Origin: an uncultured Clostridia bacterium | Lineage (GTDB): Bacteria > Bacillota > Clostridia > Oscillospirales > Ruminococcaceae | Reading direction: 5' to 3' | Assembly (NCBI GenBank): GCA_946563605.1 | Contig: CAMNVW010000038.1 | Coordinates: forward strand, 1 to 10,141 | DNA: 10,141 bases | Shown here: positions 6,553-10,141 of the stretch, piece after piece | Position numbering within the stretch: position 1 is the stretch's first letter | Layout of the letters: each line of letters starts with the position of its first letter | Notes under the pieces: model-generated | Told to the model about the DNA's origin: nothing | Databases searched by the model: none | What the model saw: only the letters and a program-made list of their open reading frames with translations | Translations under genes and position numbers: made by a program

Positions 6553-6580
6553 GTATCATGCGCCTCTGCGCAGCATATAC
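6553..6580. promoter_or_regulatory. Inverted repeat overlapping a possible -10 box before the small gene
   Basis: TGCGC/GCGCA (6559-6563/6568-6572) is flanked by GTAT (6553-6556) and ATAC (6577-6580). The right arm overlaps a possible -10 TATACT (6576-6581), for which I see no good -35. It could be an operator or a small hairpin after the exonuclease stop. Support is weak. Confidence 0.3.
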
Positions 6581-6614
6581 TGTAAGATGAGATCAATGCA
6601 GAGGAGAATTTATT

Positions 6615-6773
6615 TTGAAACAGAGCTTTTTCCAAACAATTTCCCGCAGCGAAAGTGCAGATGTGGAGTCCTGCCGCAGGTTGTATGAGAACTGCCGTCA
6701 ATGGCTGGAAAGCGAAGGGGATGTGGACGATTTTATTTTTTATCAGTCTGAACATTCCGTGAGCGAAAAGTGA
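6615..6773 (+). CDS. Hypothetical 52-residue acidic protein
   Basis: I read a 52-codon frame from TTG 6615 to TGA 6771-6773, beginning MKQSFFQTISRSE and ending SEHSVSEK. A good ribosome binding site, GAGGAG (6601-6606), lies eight bases before the start, and TTG starts occur elsewhere in the window (murA). The protein is soluble and mostly acidic, with two Cys (20 and 27), an aromatic patch DDFIFYQ and no membrane segment. I do not recognise the family. It follows the exonuclease gene by 91 bp, with a possible promoter between, and is followed by a strong terminator, which supports a real transcript end. The strength of the case rests on ribosome binding site, length and context, not homology. 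Confidence 0.55.
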   Translation: MKQSFFQTISRSESADVESCRRLYENCRQWLESEGDVDDFIFYQSEHSVSEK

Positions 6774-6821
6774 GATTTTGACGTTTTGTTAAAACTCATT
6801 AAAATAAAAACTAAATGTATA

Positions 6822-6835
6822 GTGCGGGAGCGCAC
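6822..6835. other. Small GC hairpin in the trailer of the 52-codon gene
   Basis: GTGCG (6822-6826) pairs with CGCAC (6831-6835) around GGAG. It has no T run behind it. It lies between the small gene and the terminator and has no assigned role. Confidence 0.4.
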
Positions 6836-6855
6836 AGCAGGCTGTAAGACCAATC

Positions 6856-6890
6856 AAAAAAGCCGCATGGAGTTTCCATGCGGCTTTTTT
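6856..6890. terminator. Bidirectional terminator between the 52-codon gene and the DUF3343 gene
   Basis: AAAAAAGCCGCATGG (6856-6870) pairs perfectly with CCATGCGGCTTTTTT (6876-6890) around a 5-nt loop. T-rich tails on both strands let it end transcripts arriving from either side. Confidence 0.92.
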
Positions 6891-6895
6891 GCGTT

Positions 6896-7153
6896 TTAAC
6901 GAATGTGGTTTTCATAGACTGCGGTGTAGGCATCGTCCTGCACAAGGTAAACGGTGTCGATATCCTCGTCAAAAATACCCGAGTGGACAAACTCCTGAAT
7001 ATCCGAATCGAGGACAAATTTGACGCAGGTTCCGCAGGAGGAGCTGAGTTTTCTTGGAACAGGCATCAGCATCGGTTTTTGACCGCTGCTTTTGAGCTGC
7101 CTTTGGAAATTCACCGCCGCGAAGTGGGTGAAAAAGGTTGCAATGTAGGTCAA
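6896..7153 (-). CDS. DUF3343 family protein (putative Se/S metabolism accessory)
   Basis: This short soluble protein of 85 residues resembles the DUF3343 family: an N-terminal beta strand and helix, then PVPRKLSSSCGTC, the family's typical proline-arginine and cysteine motif, then an acidic C-terminal half. Its biochemical role is unknown. By established genomic association it often travels with YedE, TusA/YedF-like proteins and cysteine desulfurase homologues in anaerobes, as here. I prefer TTG 7153 because AAAGGA (complement of 7162-7167) is eight bases before it. ATG 7162 would add three residues but overlaps that site and has no spacing. A longer frame from 7219 would pass through the promoter region and is unlikely. 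It lies downstream of the tusA terminator and probably has its own promoter. Confidence 0.75.
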   Translation of the reverse strand: MTYIATFFTHFAAVNFQRQLKSSGQKPMLMPVPRKLSSSCGTCVKFVLDSDIQEFVHSGIFDEDIDTVYLVQDDAYTAVYENHIR

Positions 7154-7182
7154 TTTTACCATCCTTTGTTTTGATGTTTGAA

Positions 7183-7198
7183 GGCGGAAAATGCCGCC
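7183..7198. other. GC hairpin in the DUF3343 leader
   Basis: GGCGG (7183-7187) is complementary to CCGCC (7194-7198) around six bases. It would lie between the predicted transcription start and the ribosome binding site of the DUF3343 gene. A regulatory role is possible but unproven. Confidence 0.4.
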
Positions 7199-7233
7199 TA
7201 CTATATAGTATACGCCCAAAGAAAAAAATTCAA
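7199..7233 (-). promoter_or_regulatory. Possible promoter and palindrome for the DUF3343 gene
   Basis: On the minus strand, TTGAAT (7228-7233) and TATACT (7207-7212) are 15 bp apart, a short spacing. A perfect 12-bp palindrome, TACTATATAGTA (7199-7210), overlaps the -10 and is well placed to be an operator. The -35 falls inside the terminator arm of the gene before it. Confidence 0.4.
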
Positions 7234-7272
7234 GTAAAAGCGTCCGGTTTTGCGGACGTTTTTACTTGAATT
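7216..7272 (-). terminator. Long terminator after the yedE-tusA operon
   Basis: Arms 7227-7246 and 7253-7272 form a 20-bp stem with one G-U position around a 6-nt loop; the core is CGTCCG/CGGACG. On the minus strand a T-rich run (7226-7216) follows, so it ends transcription from tusA. The plus strand also has a T run within the stem but no minus-facing partner needs it. Confidence 0.88.
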
Positions 7273-7281
7273 ACATAAGAT

Positions 7282-7497
7282 TTATTTGCTTAAAATCAGG
7301 CGGTAATCTTCTCCGTCCTCTTGTACGGTGACCTTGAAGCCTGCGTTCGCTGCAAAACGGGTGACGTTTTCTTTTGCAGTGCCGTTGTCAACCAGCACTT
7401 CGTACTGGCTGCCGCCTTTTTCTACGGCTTTTTTGGTCATCAGTACCGGCTGCGGACAGGAAAGACCGCGTGCGTCAACAATTTCTTTGTTAGCCAT
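7282..7497 (-). CDS. TusA/YedF-like sulfur (selenium) carrier protein
   Basis: This 71-residue protein is a single TusA/SirA domain. The hallmark CPxP motif appears as GLSCPQPVL with Cys14, the residue that carries a persulfide (or perselenide) in this family. The rest has the usual beta-alpha-beta-alpha-beta-beta pattern (VLVDNGTAKENVTRFAANAGF, then a strand ending RLILSK). It lacks the C-terminal DsrE-like half present in the longer selenium-associated YedF proteins. ATG 7497 is preceded by AAAAAGGAG (complement of 7508-7516) at ten bases and by AAGGA at three. It follows yedE by 33 bp on the same strand, so the two are almost surely cotranscribed, with the terminator immediately after. It probably accepts sulfur or selenium from a desulfurase such as the divergent one at 8897 (inference). 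Confidence 0.9.
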   Translation of the reverse strand: MANKEIVDARGLSCPQPVLMTKKAVEKGGSQYEVLVDNGTAKENVTRFAANAGFKVTVQEDGEDYRLILSK

Positions 7498-7530
7498 AAG
7501 TCCTTAGCTCCTTTTTGATGGTATCATGTG

Positions 7531-8616
7531 TTAAGAGTTTTTATTTGCTTTTGCAGTGTTCAGTGCAGCAACTGCCAGCATAACAACAAGACCGATGATG
7601 ACAGCAACTTTGCCGTTGACGGATGGTCCGCCGATGGATTCAGCAGAAGCAGCTGCGCCGGCAAGACCGAAGTTGTGTGCAAACGCTGCGCCGACAATGT
7701 AACCGAGAACGGTTACTGCGGAGTCGGTGTTGCCTTCGCCGGTCAGGATCAGCTGACGAAGCGGACAACCGCCCAGCAGAACGGAGCCAAGACCAACGAT
7801 CAGCATACCCATGAAGTTCCACAGATGTACCGAGTGAGCGATAGGCTGACCTGCAAAACCGAGGTGGAAGTTGCCGGTGACAAGATTGCCGATGAGAGCT
7901 GCAACGAAGATGGTGATGAAACCAAGCAGCAGCTTGAAGTCTTTGAACATCACGAGGTCACGGATGCCGGCAACCATGCACATACGGGATTTCTGGCAGA
8001 GAGCGCCGACAACAAGACCTGCAATCAAAGCGATGATGATTGGAGCGTGCATCGAACCAGGACCGTTTTCGCTGAAAGCGAACAGGGAAGGAACAATCAG
8101 CACCAGAACAAACAGGAATACCAGTGCAACAGGAAGTGCGAAGGCTTCGGATTTTGGAAGCTTATAGGTGCGTTTGAGGGTGAAGCCTTTATTCAGGAAG
8201 AAGATGCCGATAAGGATACCGACAGCAAATCCCAGCAGACCAACAACAGCGTTGAGGTCGCCGCCGCCCAGACGAAGAACCATTCTCAGTGGGCAGCCGA
8301 GGAATACCAGTGCGCCAATCATAACGAAGGCACCAAGGAAGAATCTGATTGCAGGCGCGGAACCGCCTTTTGGGGAAAACTCTTTGCCGATCATTGCCAT
8401 CGCCATTGCGCCGACGACCAGACCGACTACCTCAGGACGGAAATACTGTACAACTGCTGCGGAGTGCAGTTTGGTTGCACCGGCAATATCGCGCAGGAAG
8501 CAGGCAATACAAAAGCCCATGTTTTTCGGGTTGCCCAGCGCGACCAATACAACCGCGATCAATCCGATGACGGCGCCGGTGATAACAATACCAGCGTATG
8601 CTTTTTTCTCTTTCAT
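7531..8616 (-). CDS. yedE: YeeE/YedE family sulfur/selenium transporter
   Basis: This 361-residue hydrophobic protein has about ten membrane segments and belongs to the YeeE/YedE (TsuA-type) family, whose studied members import thiosulfate; a YedE subgroup is linked to selenium metabolism. It has two related halves: GCPLR occurs at 107-111 and again at 283-287, and Cys36 and Cys213 each begin a Cys-x5-Arg-Asp pattern (R42-D43, R219-D220). These repeated cysteines fit a substrate-relay path across the membrane. ATG 8616 (MKEKKAYAG) is chosen because the protein is then colinear with the family; the 21-codon extension to 8679 covers an inverted repeat and has no ribosome binding site. The site before 8616 is weak (AGAGAG). 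It heads an operon with the TusA-like gene. Thiosulfate versus a selenium species cannot be decided from sequence. Confidence 0.92.
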   Translation of the reverse strand: MKEKKAYAGIVITGAVIGLIAVVLVALGNPKNMGFCIACFLRDIAGATKLHSAAVVQYFRPEVVGLVVGAMAMAMIGKEFSPKGGSAPAIRFFLGAFVMIGALVFLGCPLRMVLRLGGGDLNAVVGLLGFAVGILIGIFFLNKGFTLKRTYKLPKSEAFALPVALVFLFVLVLIVPSLFAFSENGPGSMHAPIIIALIAGLVVGALCQKSRMCMVAGIRDLVMFKDFKLLLGFITIFVAALIGNLVTGNFHLGFAGQPIAHSVHLWNFMGMLIVGLGSVLLGGCPLRQLILTGEGNTDSAVTVLGYIVGAAFAHNFGLAGAAASAESIGGPSVNGKVAVIIGLVVMLAVAALNTAKANKNS

Positions 8617-8660
8617 AAACACATCTCTCTTTCTTTTGCTCTTTACAAAGATGGCGGAAG

Positions 8661-8695
8661 GGAAAGCGTTAAACACCATCTTTTTAACGCTTTCC
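8661..8695. promoter_or_regulatory. Perfect 13-bp inverted repeat in the yedE promoter-leader region
   Basis: GGAAAGCGTTAAA (8661-8673) and TTTAACGCTTTCC (8683-8695) are exact complements around a 9-nt loop. The repeat starts directly downstream of the predicted yedE -10 and so covers the likely transcription start. It may be an operator or a 5' RNA hairpin; no T run follows on the minus strand. Confidence 0.65.
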
Positions 8696-8697
8696 AG

Positions 8698-8706
8698 TGT
8701 ATACCA
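8698..8706 (-). promoter_or_regulatory. Extended -10 promoter of yedE-tusA
   Basis: On the minus strand TGG-TATACA (8698-8706) is an extended -10 element. No good -35 is visible at 16-18 bp upstream, where the DNA is T-rich. An activator could be needed (inference). Confidence 0.45.
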
Positions 8707-8798
8707 ATTTAAAAGAAAAGAAAAATCGTTTTTATCTATCAGCCTTTAAAAATGAATAGAAGTTATTAATAATACTGGAAGAATGAAGGAGAAGTGGT

Positions 8799-8813
8799 TA
8801 TAATAAAATTATA
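8799..8813. promoter_or_regulatory. Palindromic double -10 element between yedE and the desulfurase gene
   Basis: TATAAT (8799-8804), AAA, then ATTATA (8808-8813) form a perfect 15-bp palindrome. It presents a -10 consensus on both strands in the divergent intergenic region. The plus-strand copy may serve the desulfurase gene, with only a weak -35 (CTGGAA, 8775-8780). Confidence 0.4.
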
Positions 8814-8840
8814 CGGGAAAATGGTTTGTAGAAAACGGAT

Positions 8841-8862
8841 TTTATATATATTTATATATAAT
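8841..8862. repeat. A/T direct and inverted repeat before the desulfurase gene
   Basis: TTTATATATA occurs twice back to back (8841-8850, 8851-8860), and TTATATATA/TATATATAA (8842-8850/8853-8861) is an inverted repeat. A TATAAT is embedded at 8857-8862 without a matching -35. It would melt easily and may help promoter opening. Confidence 0.5.
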
Positions 8863-8896
8863 TGTTTGATGTGATGCAAAATGGGAGGAGCAAGAA

Positions 8897-10051
8897 ATGA
8901 AACGGGTTTATCTTGACAACGGAAGTACCTCTTACCCCAAAGCGCCAGGGGTAGGGGAAGCTGTAAAAAATTTTATCGAGACTATCGGTACAAACGTAAA
9001 CCGCGGCGGTTACGAAGCGGCTTATGAAGCGGAGGACGTGATTATCGAAACAAGAGAAAAGCTGTGCAGGCTTTTCAACTTCAACAAGGTGCGCAATGTA
9101 ATCTTTACGCCCAGCATCACCTATTCGCTGAACTATATTATAAAAGGATATCTGCGCGCAGGGGATCATGTGCTGGTTTCGGCGATGGAACACAACGCGA
9201 TGATGCGTCCGCTCACCCAAATGATGGATCAGGGCGTTACCTTTGACCGAATTCCCTGCACACGCGACGGCGAATTGCAGCTCGAAGCCATCGAAGGGTT
9301 GATCCGTCCAAACACAAAGGCGATCATGATGCTGCACGCATCGAATGTCTGCGGCACCCTGATGCCGCTGGAACAGGTTGGTGAAATCTGCCAGAAGCAT
9401 CATATTAAATTTATTGTCGATGCAGCGCAGACAGCAGGCTCGTTCCCAATTGACATGGAAAAAATGCACATCGACGCGCTGACCTTTACCGGTCATAAGA
9501 GTTTACTGGGTCCGCAGGGTATCGGCGGATTTTTAGTAAGCGATGAAATTGCCAAAGAGATGATTCCGTTGGTTACCGGCGGTACCGGAAGCGTTTCCGA
9601 CTCGGAGATCCAGCCGGATTTTATGCCGGACAAGTTTGAATCCGGTACACAGAATATCTCGGGCATCTATGGTCTGCACGCAGCGCTTGACTACCTTGAG
9701 AAAACCGGAATCGAAAATATCCATGCGCATGAGATGCAGCTGTGCGAAGCGTTTATTCAAAAAATCGATGCGCTCGGCGAAAACATCCGCATGGTTGGCG
9801 TGCGCCAGATGGACAAGCGCGGTCCTGTTGTTTCCCTCGATTTTATCGGACGCGATAATGCAGAGATCTCTTTCTTGCTGGACAGTGAATACGGCATCAG
9901 CACCCGCTGCGGAATGCACTGTGCGCCAAACGCGCACAAAACGCTGCAAACCTATCCTCAGGGAACGGTTCGTTTCGCGTTTGGATTTCAAAATACAATG
10001 GAGGATGTCGACTGGGCAGTGCAGGCAATTAAGAAAATCCTCCAAAAATAG
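8897..10051 (+). CDS. Cysteine desulfurase family PLP enzyme (class V aminotransferase)
   Basis: This 384-residue protein is a fold-type I, class V PLP enzyme of the NifS/CsdA/SufS type, which removes sulfur from cysteine (or selenium from selenocysteine) as a protein persulfide/selenide. The N-terminus MKRVYLDNGSTSYPKAP is typical. Cofactor residues are visible: His99 (EHNA), Asp175 and Gln178 (DAAQTAG), and the Schiff-base Lys201 in TGHKSLLGPQG. The catalytic cysteine is probably Cys342 in RCGMHCAPNAHKTL, resembling the SufS-type RxGxHCA signature. ATG 8897 has GGGAGGAG six bases before it. It is divergent from yedE-tusA with a ~280-bp shared intergenic region, so co-control is plausible. 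No iscU, sufU or sufBCD lies next to it, which argues for S/Se relay to the TusA-like protein rather than cluster assembly. Specificity is inferred, not shown. No clear terminator follows. Confidence 0.92.
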   Translation: MKRVYLDNGSTSYPKAPGVGEAVKNFIETIGTNVNRGGYEAAYEAEDVIIETREKLCRLFNFNKVRNVIFTPSITYSLNYIIKGYLRAGDHVLVSAMEHNAMMRPLTQMMDQGVTFDRIPCTRDGELQLEAIEGLIRPNTKAIMMLHASNVCGTLMPLEQVGEICQKHHIKFIVDAAQTAGSFPIDMEKMHIDALTFTGHKSLLGPQGIGGFLVSDEIAKEMIPLVTGGTGSVSDSEIQPDFMPDKFESGTQNISGIYGLHAALDYLEKTGIENIHAHEMQLCEAFIQKIDALGENIRMVGVRQMDKRGPVVSLDFIGRDNAEISFLLDSEYGISTRCGMHCAPNAHKTLQTYPQGTVRFAFGFQNTMEDVDWAVQAIKKILQK

Positions 10052-10114
10052 TTCCCTTTTTTGTTAATTTGCAGACATAGTGTTGGAATCGTTTCAAAAA
10101 TGACAAAGAAATTG

Positions 10115-10123
10115 TGATATACT
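10115..10123 (+). promoter_or_regulatory. Possible extended -10 promoter for a gene beyond the right edge
   Basis: TGA-TATACT (10115-10123) is an extended -10 element; the -35 is poor. GTTTCAA (10091-10097) and TTGAAAC (10129-10135) form an inverted repeat around it. It would drive a plus-strand gene starting outside the window. Confidence 0.45.
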
Positions 10124-10141
10124 GTCTATTGAAACATAAAA

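Noticed and set aside
7528..8712. Open frame of 394 codons on the plus strand opposite yedE
   Set aside because: It is antisense to a clear YedE gene, and its product is rich in Gln, Asn, His and Cys with no family resemblance. It has no ribosome binding site of note and is a by-product of yedE codon use.

Overview
The window looks like a chromosomal segment of a low-to-mid GC Gram-positive anaerobe, most likely a Clostridia member of the Oscillospiraceae/Ruminococcaceae type. The reasons are strong AGGAGG-type ribosome binding sites, several TTG/GTG starts, sigma-A promoters (TTGACA/TATAAT), intrinsic terminators, a lipoprotein-type binding protein, and a YedE / TusA-like / DUF3343 / class V aminotransferase set that is common in clostridial genomes. 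The genus cannot be fixed from the sequence alone.

Layout. Bases 1-630 carry no gene I can support. They hold a GC-rich foldable element, a strong terminator for an upstream gene outside the window, five tandem 35-bp repeats, and a sigma-A promoter followed by a ~200-nt leader for a CorA-type divalent cation transporter (631-1563, +). A 235-bp gap with a chain of potential RNA helices leads into murA (1799-3085, +; TTG start), the first committed step of peptidoglycan synthesis. A bidirectional terminator separates murA from galE (3166-4176, -), which has its own near-consensus promoter. Behind it lies an orphan substrate-binding lipoprotein of the iron/cobalamin type (4291-5274, -), also with a near-consensus promoter. 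A DEDDh exonuclease gene (5579-6523, +; GTG start) is divergent from it and is followed by an unrecognised 52-codon gene (6615-6773, +; TTG start). A bidirectional terminator closes this unit.

The right third (6896-10051) looks like one functional neighbourhood for reduced sulfur or selenium handling. A minus-strand yedE-tusA operon encodes a YeeE/YedE membrane transporter and a CPxP sulfur-carrier protein. It ends in a long terminator, after which comes a DUF3343 protein. A cysteine desulfurase-like PLP enzyme is divergent on the plus strand. By family knowledge this grouping fits a route in which the transporter brings in a sulfur or selenium species, the desulfurase mobilises S/Se from (seleno)cysteine, and the TusA-like carrier relays it. 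No selA, selB, selC or selD is in the window, so selenium versus sulfur is unresolved.

The most unusual non-coding signals are the 35-bp tandem array with a dyad at each junction, the structured leaders of corA and murA, and the perfect 13-bp inverted repeat just downstream of the yedE promoter. I found no CRISPR array, insertion sequence, rRNA or tRNA, and no clear mobile or defence system.
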